Shown in pieces: positions 10,401 through 18,473 of a stretch of DNA of 64,000 nucleotides (position 1 is its first letter; the number at the start of each line of letters is the position of its first letter). Source of the stretch: Rhizophagus sp. LPA8_4_AMF (Eukaryota; Glomeromycota; Glomeromycetes; Glomerales; Glomeraceae); the NCBI GenBank assembly GCA_021464525.1, contig JADRCO010000010.1:1-64000 (forward strand). Reading direction: 5' to 3'. Below the pieces are notes generated by a model. That model saw only the letters and a list, made by a program, of their open reading frames with translations. It did not search any database and was not told the DNA's origin. Both the position numbers and the translations under genes were made by a program.

Positions 10401-10556
10401 CCAGGTTTGGTATGTCTTTACTTTCAGAACCAGGGTAAATACGTAGTAGGAAGTGTTACACTTAATAATGTTATTATTCCTTTCTTTATTTTTACTATCT
10501 CATTCTTTCTCTTTTTAATCCATTTTATTGGTTATGTTAAATCCCAAGGAGATTAG
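7421..10556 (+). CDS. cob: Apocytochrome b, four exons
   Basis: Core subunit of respiratory complex III, inner membrane. Exons by reading-frame continuity: 7421-7813, 8325-8360, 9384-9446, 9723-10556 (1326 nt, 441 residues plus stop); exons 2 and 3 encode only 12 and 21 residues. The start is the ATG before [14 protein letters not shown], matching the family N-terminus; a GTG 42 nt upstream is less likely. Haem-ligand histidines are visible in the MHYIG to VYIHM region and in SLHFLLPF to FMHLIALH. The usual protein ends near LIGLIENTL. This one continues about 55 residues, including a hydrophobic segment ([20 protein letters not shown]), after an AAAAATACCCCCCC block, so the C-terminal end is atypical. 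The last 9 nt overlap trnV. Confidence 0.93.
7814..8324 (+). other. Group I intron cob-i1
   Basis: Interrupts cob between TAFLG and YVLPWGQ. Core signals include GGCGACATTAGTGAAAACGG, GACCGTCGGT, GCTACAGACTGG and the 3' P7 side GCTTAATGTACAGTC. It has no intact ORF. A long form of the family C hairpin lies near its 3' end. Confidence 0.85.
8248..8312 (+). repeat. Long-form family C double hairpin
   Basis: Family C outer arms GTTTTCTAAG and CTTAGAAAAC enclose about 45 nt instead of about 15. The insert holds its own inverted repeat (AGTAGACCC..GATTCACTAC). A sister copy lies at 15193-15285. Confidence 0.65.
8472..8935 (+). pseudogene. Degenerate LAGLIDADG_2 homing endonuclease in cob-i2
   Basis: A 65-residue frame at 8472-8669 is followed by recognisable pieces in other frames: an LALAIWV stretch in place of the second LAGLIDADG motif (the usual MDDG is blurred), CTDGF, and a C-terminal HSSMKYKF. 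Frame breaks lie after 8669 and again near 8710 and 8865. The closest relative in the window is the intact cox3-i1 ORF. Not functional. Confidence 0.75.
9292..9330 (-). repeat. Double-hairpin element, family D, inverted
   Basis: CTGGTCTTCGTAGGCAAGAG...GACCAG, the reverse complement of the variant at 52900, inside cob-i2. Confidence 0.7.
9447..9722 (+). other. Group I intron cob-i3, no ORF
   Basis: A 276-nt intron between DLVEF and IWGGFSV of cob. Core-like segments GTTCAACGACTAATCGGTGA and GATGACATAGTCTAATC match a group I P7 region of a subgroup different from cob-i1 and cob-i2. Confidence 0.75.
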
Positions 10557-10616
10557 CTTAATGGAAGAGTGGGTGCCTTACAAGCACAAGGTGGCAGTTC
10601 GATTCTGCCATCTCCT
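10548..10616 (+). tRNA. trnV: tRNA-Val (UAC), overlapping the end of cob
   Basis: Acceptor GGAGAT/ATCTCC, anticodon loop CTTACAA, T-arm GGCAG/CTGCC. Its first 9 nt are the last two codons and the stop of cob, so tRNA excision would remove the cob stop codon unless processing is alternative. Confidence 0.85.
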
Positions 10617-10709
10617 ATATTCCTTATTTAATAATACATATGTTTAAGCTCTGCTTGCCCCTGGTTTCAAAATCTAAGAAGTAAATTGAGTTAATACAAT
10701 ATCAAAAAC

Positions 10710-12239
10710 ATGCTTACTGTATTGCTACTTATTCCCCTTATCGGAGTTATCGGTATCATCCTGGGATGCTCTAATGAAAGACAGAGTAGACAAGTAGCTC
10801 TACTAGTTTCATTAGCTAACTTTGCACTATCCCTTGTGCTCTGGGGTGAGTATGATGGCAATTGCAGCCACTTCCAGTTTGTCCAGGATTGGAGTAGTGT
10901 AACATTCTGTCACTTTATCATAGGGCTCGATGGTATCTCTCTGTTCTTCGTGCTTCTGACTACCTTCATAATACCTACTTGTATCCTTGGTACTCCCAAC
11001 CTAACCAGTAACCAATCCAGTACAGTCAATATTTCCGCTGTCAAATCTTTCTTGATATCGCTACTTGTAATAGAGACACTTCTGATTGCTCTGTTTGTGG
11101 TGCTTGACCTGCTACTATTTTACATATGTTTTGAGAGTGTGCTTATTCCTTTATTTTTAATGATAGGTATATGGTCTCATAGCCAGAACAAAGTTAGGGC
11201 TAGCTTCATGCTATTCTTATATACACTGTTTGGCTCCCTATTCATGTTATTATCCTTTATTGCCTTATATATGTCCATAGGCTCAACTGATTATCAACTA
11301 ATAGCTACAAGCTCTATTCAACCAGAAGTTCAAAAAATATTGTGGTTAGGAATCTTCCTAGCTTTAGCTATCAAAACACCTCTTGTCCCTTTTCACATTT
11401 GGCTCCCCTTGGCTCATACGGAGGCTCCTTTAGCAGGTTCCATGCTATTAGCCGGTGTAATATTAAAGATGGCTACTTATGGTTATTTACGAATTCTGCT
11501 TCCTCTTTTCCCTGAGGCCTCTTCTTATTATACCCCTTTAGTATACACCTTGTGTACGATTAGTATTATTTATACCTCTCTAAGTACCCTGCGTCAAATT
11601 AATCTTAAGAGTATTATTGCTTACGCTTCTATATCCCATATGGCTATTGCCACCATGGGTGTCTTCTCCAATAATGTACAAGGCATAGAAGGGTCTATTT
11701 TACTATCAGTAGCCCATGGTTTAGCATCACCAGCCTTATTTGTTAGTGTCGGTGTGCTCTATGATCGCTGGCACACACTTATTCTGCCTTATTATCGGGG
11801 ACTAACCTCAACCATGCCTTTATTCTCTCTTCTGTTTTTCATTTTCTGTCTAGCTAATATGGCAGTACCACTAACGGCTAACTTCTTAGGAGAGTTCCTT
11901 TCCTTTGCAGGTGCCTATCAACGAAACCCCTTTATCACCATATTGGCCTCTTCCTCAGTAGTCTTAACCGCAGCGTATACTATTTGGACTTACAACCGGG
12001 TTTGCTTAGGGAGTCCTAGCCGTTACCTTTATCCTTGCCTAGATATCACTAGAAGAGAGTTCTTCCTACTACTTCCTTTCCTTCTGTTAATTTTCGTACT
12101 AGGTATTGTACCTTTCGTCATCCTAGATTCTCTGCATTTTTCTGTATCATCCCTTATTTACTCCAAAATCTCCCCCCGGCAGGCGTACCTATGCCGCCCC
12201 GGGGGTCCCCCTAGGTTTGCCCTGGTCTCCGTAGGCTAG
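10710..12239 (+). CDS. nad4: NADH dehydrogenase subunit 4
   Basis: Proton-pumping membrane subunit of complex I, 509 residues, many transmembrane helices. Typical motifs are visible: SHSQNKVRASFMLFLYTLFGSL, the KTPLVPFHIWLPLAHTEAP lysine-bearing helix and LRQINLKSIIAYASISHM. The native end appears to be near SVSSLIYSKIS. The last 20 or so residues (from PRQAYLCRPGG) and the UAG stop are read from a family B double hairpin and part of a family D element, so the C-terminus is repeat-derived. Confidence 0.95.
   Translation: MLTVLLLIPLIGVIGIILGCSNERQSRQVALLVSLANFALSLVLWGEYDGNCSHFQFVQDWSSVTFCHFIIGLDGISLFFVLLTTFIIPTCILGTPNLTSNQSSTVNISAVKSFLISLLVIETLLIALFVVLDLLLFYICFESVLIPLFLMIGIWSHSQNKVRASFMLFLYTLFGSLFMLLSFIALYMSIGSTDYQLIATSSIQPEVQKILWLGIFLALAIKTPLVPFHIWLPLAHTEAPLAGSMLLAGVILKMATYGYLRILLPLFPEASSYYTPLVYTLCTISIIYTSLSTLRQINLKSIIAYASISHMAIATMGVFSNNVQGIEGSILLSVAHGLASPALFVSVGVLYDRWHTLILPYYRGLTSTMPLFSLLFFIFCLANMAVPLTANFLGEFLSFAGAYQRNPFITILASSSVVLTAAYTIWTYNRVCLGSPSRYLYPCLDITRREFFLLLPFLLLIFVLGIVPFVILDSLHFSVSSLIYSKISPRQAYLCRPGGPPRFALVSVG
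12173..12205 (+). repeat. Double-hairpin element, family B, in the nad4 3' end
   Basis: CCCCCGG...CCGGGGG stem with the family core GCGTACCTATGCCG. It is translated as the tail of nad4. A partial inverted family D copy (12216-12238) follows and supplies the stop. Confidence 0.85.
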
Positions 12240-12290
12240 AGGGGTCCCTTTTCAACCAATAGCCAGAAGCAACGAAAAGGATAGCCAATA

Positions 12291-12361
12291 AGGAGAGTAG
12301 TTTAATGGTAAAATGGTAAGCTCCAAACTTCTTGTTGGGGGTTCGATTCCTCCCTCTCCTG
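12291..12361 (+). tRNA. trnW: tRNA-Trp (CCA)
   Basis: Perfect acceptor AGGAGAG/CTCTCCT, anticodon CCA at 12323-12325. A CCA anticodon should read UGG only, in line with no UGA-Trp codons in the core genes. Confidence 0.92.
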
Positions 12362-12408
12362 ATAGCATCTATTAACTTGATATTATTTGATTCCTAAGAG
12401 AAAATCAA

Positions 12409-12450
12409 GGTACCAATGTTCCTTGGTACACAGTGCAGCGTACCTGTGGA
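12409..12450 (+). repeat. Degenerate family A double hairpin
   Basis: Contains the family A signature TTCCTTGGTACACAGTGCAG, 6 nt upstream of a family D copy. Confidence 0.6.
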
Positions 12451-12455
12451 AGCCT

Positions 12456-12493
12456 CCTGGGCTAAAGCAGGCTCTAGCCTACGGAGACCAGGG
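12456..12493 (+). repeat. Double-hairpin element, family D
   Basis: Same stems and loop as the copy at 387; lies in the trnW-nad1 spacer. Confidence 0.85.
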
Positions 12494-12714
12494 CCAAGGT
12501 TGGCAACAGTGAGAGGAATACCTTCCAGAGTATGTCTATCACTACTACTTATTCATTTAAGAATATTCTTAACCAATCCTGCCTTACCTTTACTCCCCTC
12601 GCTAACTACCCAATCTCTCTATTTGATGTACTTACTCCACTTTTATTATTGAAAATACCCCTTACTTAGTGGTTTATTTCCTACTTAGAAGTTAATCTTC
12701 CCAATCTGTTTAAT

Positions 12715-13689
12715 ATGCTATTCTTCTTACTGGATTCCTTCATAATTCTAATACCTTTGCTAGGGAGTATTGCTTTCTTGACTCTTGCTGAACGGAAAGT
12801 AATGGCTTCTATGCAACGAAGGGTAGGGCCTAATGTAGTGGGGTTTTACGGGATTCTTCAACCTTTTGCTGATGGGTTGAAACTTCTGTTTAAGGAAGCT
12901 ATAATCCCCAGCCACGCTAATAAGGTAATCTTCCTAATTTCACCCTTCATTACCCTGTCGTTAGCCATTATGGGTTGGGCAGTGATTCCATTTGCCAAGG
13001 GTACAGCCCTAGCGGATATCAGTCTTGGAGTGTTATTTCTTTTGGCTATTTCTTCTTTAGGAGTCTATGGTGTCCTACTTGCCGGTTGGTCAGCTAACTC
13101 TAAATACGCTTTCCTTGGATCATTAAGATCTTCAGCACAACTTGTAAGCTATGAACTTCCTTTGGCTATGGTTATCCTTATAATTGTATCAATAACAGGT
13201 TCGCTATCCTTTCTACAGATTATTGAATTTCAACAAGGGGTGTGGCTAATAATACCTTTATTACCGCTTTCTTTAGTTTGGTTTATCGTCATCCTTGCGG
13301 AGACAAACAGAGCACCCTTCGATTTGCCTGAGGCAGAACAAGAGCTCGTAGCAGGATTTATGGTAGAACATTCAGCCTTACCCTTTGCCTTTTTTTACCT
13401 AGCTGAATATGGGTCCATACTATTGATGAGTACCCTTACTAGTCTTTTATTTTTAGGCGGCTACCTTTTACCTTTTGGTTTACCCTCAACTCCCCTTCTT
13501 GAATCACTAATATTAGGATTAAAGTCCTCTGCTATATTCTTCTTTTTCGTTTGGGTCAGGGCTACGTTACCTCGGGTAAGATTTGACCAATTGATGGTTA
13601 TATGTTGGACTACCCTTTTACCAATAGGTTTTGCCTTCTTTATTTTTACTATGAGTATTCTCGTAGCCTTTGAAATTACACCTTCTTAA
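12715..13689 (+). CDS. nad1: NADH dehydrogenase subunit 1
   Basis: Membrane subunit of complex I at the quinone-binding junction, 324 residues, a normal length. Conserved features: LAERKVMASMQRRVGPN near residue 24, QPFADGLKLLFKE, the loop AETNRAPFDLPEAEQELVAG near 200, and the C-terminal VRATLPRVRFDQLM. It begins at ATG and ends in UAA. The AAAATTCCCCC motif begins at the stop codon (13687). No intron. Confidence 0.97.
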   Translation: MLFFLLDSFIILIPLLGSIAFLTLAERKVMASMQRRVGPNVVGFYGILQPFADGLKLLFKEAIIPSHANKVIFLISPFITLSLAIMGWAVIPFAKGTALADISLGVLFLLAISSLGVYGVLLAGWSANSKYAFLGSLRSSAQLVSYELPLAMVILIIVSITGSLSFLQIIEFQQGVWLIIPLLPLSLVWFIVILAETNRAPFDLPEAEQELVAGFMVEHSALPFAFFYLAEYGSILLMSTLTSLLFLGGYLLPFGLPSTPLLESLILGLKSSAIFFFFVWVRATLPRVRFDQLMVICWTTLLPIGFAFFIFTMSILVAFEITPS

Positions 13690-13949
13690 AATTCCCCCAA
13701 CTTCTTTTCTTAAAGAAAATAAAGCAATAAAAAGAGAAGAAATATCCTTCTAGGAAGTTTTCTAATTAAAATAGAAATAAAGTATTATTGTCATACATTT
13801 GAATTTGTCATACTTTTAATAGAAAACAAAACAAATTGAAAAAATTACAAGTGTGTACAAAAATGACAAACTACTTCCTTTGAAATTTCTGGGAAATAAT
13901 ACCCTTAACTTAACTAAGGAGTAATACTCTAAAGATACCTTAAAAGAAC

Positions 13950-14180
13950 TCGAGGGGTAGGGGGAGAAAAAAGCCTGAAAAGAAAGAGTGGAGACAGCAA
14001 ACCCTGCTCTATACCTCTAGGTTTCCTACTGCTATTCTCTATAGGAAAGTCCGGGGCTATACTGACCATCTATATGGCACTCCATCAAGCCGTAAAAACG
14101 GCGGGGAAGAACATAGAGAACAGACCCCATTCTCAGAACCTTAGCCTGAGGCTTGGAACTGGGGAATAATCGTGAAATAA
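13950..14180 (+). ncRNA. rnpB: Candidate mitochondrial RNase P RNA
   Basis: TAGGAAAGTCCGGGGC at 14042-14057 matches conserved region I of bacterial-type RNase P RNA (GAGGAAAGUCCGGGC). About 50 nt later GAACATAGAGAACAGACCCC resembles the ACAGAGAGCA / ACAGAA conserved blocks, and its CCCC can pair with CCGGGG to form helix P4. Surrounding sequence is GC-richer and more structured than the spacers. Ends are estimates. Mitochondrially encoded rnpB is known in several fungi; here it would process tRNA 5' ends. Confidence 0.6.
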
Positions 14181-14226
14181 TACCTATGGTTAGCCACCAC
14201 AAAGTGCAACGTAACGTCGTAAGTCC

Positions 14227-14262
14227 CCTGGGCTAAAGCAGGCTCTTGCCTACGAAGACCAG
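14227..14262 (+). repeat. Double-hairpin element, family D variant
   Basis: CTGGGCTAAAGCAGGCTCTT...AGACCAG, just downstream of the RNase P RNA candidate. Confidence 0.75.
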
Positions 14263-14360
14263 AGCCAAGGCCGATTTTGAAATATAGTCATTGCTTGATT
14301 CACTAGTTTTAAAATACAGCTTACTCTTCCTATTTCCGGTAAGTCTTCTTCTTCGAGATA

Positions 14361-14432
14361 TGGGTTGTCGTCTAAAAGGTAAGACCTCCGAGTTTGATTC
14401 GGAAAAAAGAAGTTCAAATCTTCTCAGCCCAG
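14361..14432 (+). tRNA. trnQ: tRNA-Gln (UUG)
   Basis: Acceptor TGGGTTG/CAGCCCA, anticodon stem TCCGA/TCGGA, loop GTTTGAT with anticodon UUG, discriminator G. Confidence 0.88.
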
Positions 14433-14642
14433 TCCACGACAACTTGGTCTTTCTACCATGGTTAAATCTCTAATTTTTGGTTCTAAGAAAATAAAGCAGA
14501 AGAAATAGAAGTATGTAACCTTTAAAGGAAAGCTTAACCTATTACGGTACGATTAAACTCATGTCCTCCTATTTTGTTTCCCTAGTCTTGAGAGTTCATT
14601 ATTTGTAGTATGGATTACTAATAGATTCCATCGTCTAATAAA

Positions 14643-14675
14643 CCCCTGGTAGTGCTACCTATGCCGCCCCAGGGG
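14643..14675 (+). repeat. Double-hairpin element, family B
   Basis: CCCCTGG...CCAGGGG around GTGCTACCTATGCCGC, between trnQ and trnM. Confidence 0.85.
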
Positions 14676-14707
14676 AAAGTTAAGGAAAACCAGTAGATTA
14701 GACTAGA

Positions 14708-14779
14708 GTCGGGATAGTATAAGGGTTAATACGCACGTTTCATATACGTGAGTTAGAGGTTCGAATCCCCTTCCCGATA
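14708..14779 (+). tRNA. trnM: tRNA-Met (CAU), copy 2
   Basis: Acceptor GTCGGGA/TCCCGAT, U8 and A9 in place, D-stem GTAT/ATAC, anticodon stem CACGT/ACGTG with loop TTCATAT. It could be the AUA-reading Ile tRNA or an elongator Met tRNA. Confidence 0.85.
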
Positions 14780-14875
14780 TTTTAGTTGTTAACTTTACTT
14801 GGTTACTCTACTAGTAAACCCAACCTTAAAAACAAACTAACTAACCTTTAGAAGTAAGACCAAAAAGTAACTCAG

Positions 14876-15151
14876 ATGTTCTTTTCTCTGATTTTGTACC
14901 TGATAGGATTGATGGGTTTCATAGTAAACCGTAAAAATCTTGTTCTCATGTTGCTCTGTTTAGAGCTTATGCTCCTTGCAGTTGCTCTCTTGCTCTTAAT
15001 AAGCTCCTATACCTTTTCGGATATTTTGGCTCAGGGTTTTGGAATCTATGTAATTGCGGTTGCGGCAGCTGAAAGTGCAATAGGCTTAGCTATCATAGTT
15101 GCCTTCTACAGACTCAGAGGTTCTATAGCAATTAGTAACCCCAAAAGGTAG
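14876..15151 (+). CDS. nad4L: NADH dehydrogenase subunit 4L
   Basis: Small complex I membrane subunit, 91 residues, three predicted helices. The conserved glutamates lie in MLLCLELMLLAV and AVAAAESAIGLA. It starts at ATG after a short leader and ends in UAG. In many fungi nad4L directly precedes nad5; here it is followed by trnY. A block resembling the 3' motif (AAAAACACCCC) starts about 15 nt after the stop. Confidence 0.95.
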   Translation: MFFSLILYLIGLMGFIVNRKNLVLMLLCLELMLLAVALLLLISSYTFSDILAQGFGIYVIAVAAAESAIGLAIIVAFYRLRGSIAISNPKR

Positions 15152-15192
15152 TCCAATATGCTACTAATAAAAAACACCCCAATTTCTAAGAA

Positions 15193-15285
15193 AGCCACTT
15201 ATTTTCTAAGAAGGAATTCCAGTCTCCTAGAGGGAATTAGTAGATCCGTTAATTCACTACATCTGGCGACTTATAAAATTTAGAA
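15193..15285 (+). repeat. Long-form family C double hairpin
   Basis: TTTTCTAAGAAGGAATT is followed by an insert ending CACTACATCTGGCGACTTA. The insert matches that in cob-i1 (8262-8306) closely, so this is one mobile unit in two places. Confidence 0.65.
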
Positions 15286-15306
15286 AGAATTTCACTAGAA
15301 AAAAGC

Positions 15307-15388
15307 GAGAAGAAGGCGAACTGGTACGCAAGCTCACTGTAAATGAGTCGACCTGTGGGTCATGAGGGTTCGAATCCCTCTCTTCTCC
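15307..15388 (+). tRNA. trnY: tRNA-Tyr (GUA)
   Basis: Acceptor GAGAAGA/TCTTCTC, anticodon loop CTGTAAA, a long variable arm as in bacterial-type tRNA-Tyr, and T-arm GAGGG/CCCTC. Confidence 0.88.
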
Positions 15389-15644
15389 TAAAGAATTTTA
15401 CTAGAATTCCAACAAACTAATTTTACCTATCTCCCACGGCTTAAAAGAACTTATTAAACTAATCTTTAGAGGAAGTGTGTATTTCAAAACTACATTATGT
15501 CTCTTGAATAAATAAGTAGAAAGAATAAGATTAAGCTGTCTATCCATTCTCTAACAATTGTGATGATCCGTAGTAAATTGAGATGGGTAGTAGTTTCATT
15601 GCAAACTGCGTACATCTCTAACCTTAGGAAAATCTCTCTTATTG

Positions 15645-15719
15645 GGCCCTTTCGTATAGTTAGGTATAGTACAAGGCAACTTCACTGCCTAAACGCCAGT
15701 TCGATCCTGGCAAGGGTCA
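15645..15719 (+). tRNA. trnE: tRNA-Glu (UUC)
   Basis: Acceptor GGCCCTT/AAGGGTC with one G-U pair, anticodon stem AGGCA/TGCCT, loop ACTTCAC with anticodon UUC. Confidence 0.88.
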
Positions 15720-15793
15720 AAGTAGATTCAAGATTAGAAATAGCTATCATAGTAGGTTCCTTGTTACATAGTGCAACGTAACGTCGTAAGTCA

Positions 15794-15831
15794 CCTGGGC
15801 TAAAGCAGGCTCTAGCCTACGGAGACCAGGG
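15794..15831 (+). repeat. Double-hairpin element, family D, preceded by half a family A copy
   Basis: Identical to the 387 copy. Immediately upstream (15758-15788) lies GTTCCTTGTTACATAGTGCA plus ACGTAACGTCG, also found at 14195 and 21428. A and D units are thus repeatedly joined. Confidence 0.8.
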
Positions 15832-16028
15832 CCACCATTTGTTACCTAAATATTTGGTAAAGTCAAAACAAGCGTTACTTAGCTTTGGACAAATATGATA
15901 GTCAAGGGGATATCAAGTAAGTTAAGGATAGGGTGTGTCTAGAAGTACTCAAAATTAGTTTAGACAATTTATAGGACAAACCCATCGAAAAGTAAAAGTA
16001 GTTCTCTAGCTAAATTAGCTAAGATAAG

Positions 16029-16099
16029 GTCTCGAGGGCTCGACGGTAGAGCATATGATTGAAGATCATAGGGCGCAGGTTCAACTCCTGCTCGGGACA
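16029..16099 (+). tRNA. trnF: tRNA-Phe (GAA)
   Basis: Acceptor GTCTCGA/TCGGGAC, anticodon stem TATGA/TCATA with loop TTGAAGA, T-arm CAGG/CCTG, discriminator A. Confidence 0.88.
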
Positions 16100-16162
16100 A
16101 CAAGGTCTGTTTTCCTTTCTTGAAAATGTCTTAAATTCTTATCAATTAGTGGCTTAATCTTT

Positions 16163-16196
16163 CCCCTGGTGCGGCATAGGTACGCACTTCCAGGGG
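16163..16196 (-). repeat. Double-hairpin element, family B, inverted
   Basis: CCCCTGG...CCAGGGG with the core reading GGCATAGGTACGC, the reverse of the copy at 24787. Confidence 0.85.
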
Positions 16197-16264
16197 TTTG
16201 TTTTTGCAAGATAATTTGGTCTTGAGAAGGTTGTAAGCTATTCTTCTTTTAAAATAAGGGATAA

Positions 16265-16295
16265 CCTTGGTTGTTGCCCTATGTACCAAGGAACC
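16265..16295 (+). repeat. Double-hairpin element, family A short form
   Basis: CCTTGGTTGTTGCCCTATGT then ACCAAGG, 31 nt. It is identical in core to the copy at 30010 and inverted relative to 31856. Confidence 0.8.
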
Positions 16296-16341
16296 TATTT
16301 TTAATGGTAATTTCTCTCCTCTTAAAGCAATCTCCATTTTA

Positions 16342-16412
16342 GCGAGCATAGGTTAGTGGTAAACCGTATCCCTTCCAAGGATGATTCGCGTGTTCGAGTC
16401 ACGCTGCTCGCA
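16342..16412 (+). tRNA. trnG: tRNA-Gly (UCC)
   Basis: Perfect acceptor GCGAGCA/TGCTCGC, anticodon loop CTTCCAA, T-arm CGTG/CACG, discriminator A. Confidence 0.9.
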
Positions 16413-16943
16413 CTGTCTTATCCTGTTTATTTTATTAGCATTGCTACTGTTAGCCTAATTTTTCCTTATGAGTTTTATTAGTTGAATTTTCTTAGTAAAA
16501 AACTCCAAGAAAAAAGAGATAAGGAAGAGTGAAACCGCAGTTCTACATTTGATGAATTTGTTGTAGTTTGAGACTTAGAAAACTTCTAAAATAGAAGGTA
16601 CTGGATAATGGGGGTAAGAATCTTTGATGATGCAAACCGGGTTAGTACCTACAGCAATTTCCCTTACTTATTGATTCAGGTCTATTTCTGGGTAAGGGAG
16701 TTGAAGTGTGATTACTGGAAGTAAATCCTATTCAATAGATATTCTCCTAGTGGAAGAGAGGTTATTACTCTCATTTGTATGGTTGGACAGGTAGATTGGG
16801 TAGGTTGTCAATTAATCTTCTTCCTTGTATTCTTTCCAATCATTTCTCTCCCTTTGTACAATGTGTAATTCTATAAGTAGAATAATAAAGTAGGAAGAAC
16901 AAGTAAGGGAGAAGGTTCTCCTGAGATAGAAAGATGGAGTAAA

Positions 16944-16980
16944 GGTTCCTTGGTACACTGGCAGCTACTGTGGAACCAAG
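16944..16980 (+). repeat. Double-hairpin element, family A
   Basis: GGTTCCTTGGTACACTGGCA then GCTACTGTGGAACCAAG. The same version sits inside the polymerase gene at 34785. Confidence 0.8.
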
Positions 16981-17412
16981 CTAAGGTAGTACCAAAGGGG
17001 ACGACTTATCCTTGTCTATTGGTAGCTTAACTTAGCCTTAAGGACTTTAGCCCCCTAGTCTACTTTGTTTGCTGGGTGAGGGGTACTATTAACTATTGCT
17101 GGCAACATTCCATACCCAGGACAGCAATGATACTTTCTTACCTTATTTGGTATAATGGAAGGGAAACAACCTACTATAACTAAGACGGCTATGGAATTAT
17201 GGGAAGGTACAGGGTATCATTATTAGTGCTGCCTTACCTACCATGGCTCTCCTACCTGTCTTATCTACTTTAGCTGCTTAGTTGTACCTAGTTGTAAGAA
17301 GGTATCATAGACCTACCATAGCTACAGGGAACTTTGGAACTATGGAGCTAATCTTACTTCTTCTCTTGATACTTTAGCCCAAGGTTTATTTGGCCTTTGT
17401 AACTGGTAATGA

Positions 17413-17453
17413 CCTTGGTTCCACAGGTACGCTGCACTGTGTTCCAAGGAACC
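17413..17453 (+). repeat. Double-hairpin element, family A
   Basis: CCTTGGTTCCACAGGTACGC...GTTCCAAGGAACC; close to the cob-leader copy at 7240. Confidence 0.85.
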
Positions 17454-17496
17454 TTAGTACGTTGAAAGGTTACAATTCAGGATAAGAGGGATTAGG

Positions 17497-17568
17497 GGGT
17501 ATAGTATAATTGGCAATACGCAGAGTTTGCATCTCTGTATTGGCAGTTCAAATCTGCCTACCTCCATA
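17497..17568 (+). tRNA. trnA: tRNA-Ala (UGC)
   Basis: Acceptor GGGGGTA/TACCTCC, anticodon stem CAGAG/CTCTG with loop TTTGCAT, discriminator A. Confidence 0.88.
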
Positions 17569-17686
17569 AACTCTATGACTTTGGCTAAAATAGAATTGTC
17601 ACTGCTGATTTAGAAGTCCTAATAACAAAGGGGGAGGCTATTTTTAGGATGTGGAAAAGTAGCTCCTTCCATTAGAGAAGACGGAA

Positions 17687-17721
17687 GTTTTCTAAGTCGA
17701 TGTAATTCCTTCTTAGAAAAC
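17687..17721 (-). repeat. Double-hairpin element, family C
   Basis: GTTTTCTAAG/CTTAGAAAAC around TCGATGTAATTCCTT. Confidence 0.9.
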
Positions 17722-17908
17722 AAGACCTTTAGCTGTAATTCAAATAACCAATACTTTACATGATGTCATAATACCTATGCTTGAAGCTTTCTGGTTTGAC
17801 TTAATTAAGAAGAATTCAAAAGGCATTGTATACTTTCATAATTGGGCTGAATAGGATTCTATCCTGTCATCAATTCCCTTACGATGTAATTCCTTCTAGA
17901 CAAACTCT

Positions 17909-17940
17909 CCCCTGTACCGGCATAGGTAGCCTAACAGGGG
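17909..17940 (-). repeat. Double-hairpin element, family B
   Basis: CCCCTGT...ACAGGGG; the reverse complement of the copies at 20167 and 32463. Confidence 0.88.
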
Positions 17941-17962
17941 TCTCCCCTAAATAACAAATAAG

Positions 17963-18034
17963 GCCACTGTAGCTCAGCGGTAGAGCAAATCACTGTTAAT
18001 GATTTTGTCCTGGGTTCGATTCCCAGCAATGGCT
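17963..18034 (+). tRNA. trnN: tRNA-Asn (GUU)
   Basis: Acceptor GCCACTG/CAATGGC with one mismatch, anticodon stem AATCA/TGATT with loop CTGTTAA, T-arm CTGGG/CCCAG. Confidence 0.87.
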
Positions 18035-18470
18035 ATCTTTGGTTTATTTCTTGGATTCAGCTTTAAAGGAGTTCCTTTCACTCAGTTGGCTCTTCCTTCT
18101 ATAAAGAAGTCTCTATTAACTTACTGTCCCCATTATTTAAGGTAATTGCTAGTGCTAAATTTGATAAAGGGAGTAGCTAAAGATAGCATTGAATCAGATT
18201 TGAAAGCTTCAATTAGGTAGCCTTCCATTAATCCATGACCTCTCTTAGACCACTCTTCTTGTAGGATTCAGTTGTGCTTATAAAGTTGTTAATAAGTAAG
18301 CAATAAAGCTAGACACCATAACCTCATCAAGGAACCCTTCTTATTTAAACCTTTGTTCATCTTACATGAATCAGTTGAACTTACTTAGTTAGCCCTCTAC
18401 CTATTCTACTGGAGTTAGTTATCTTTGCTAAGTTCACTTTTAGTGAGAAGTTTTCTAAGAATCATTTAAT
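18035..18470. other. Spacer, no gene recognised
   Basis: No open frame or known motif seen. A possible half family C hairpin lies near 18450, and the polymerase fossil begins just after. Confidence 0.4.
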
Positions 18471-18473
18471 TTT

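Larger units (their letters stand above)
16413..17496. other. Long spacer trnG-trnA, no gene recognised
   Basis: No coding frame. It holds family A hairpins at 16944 and 17413. CAGTTCTACATTTGAT at 16538 matches the upstream half of the candidate promoter before rnl but lacks the downstream CGCAGCGAT half. Confidence 0.5.
17569..17962. other. Spacer with hairpins and polymerase traces
   Basis: Around 17585-17620 and 17750-17875 short stretches recall the N-terminal exonuclease region of the plasmid polymerase (for example VYFHNW near 17830). A family C hairpin (17687-17721) and a family B hairpin (17909-17940) are inserted. No intact gene. Confidence 0.45.

Noticed and set aside
14233-14473. 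Overlapping ORFs on both strands around trnQ
   Set aside because: They are chance frames across trnQ and a hairpin element.
15560-15781. 73-residue ORF covering trnE
   Set aside because: It runs through the tRNA and a hairpin element and has no motif.
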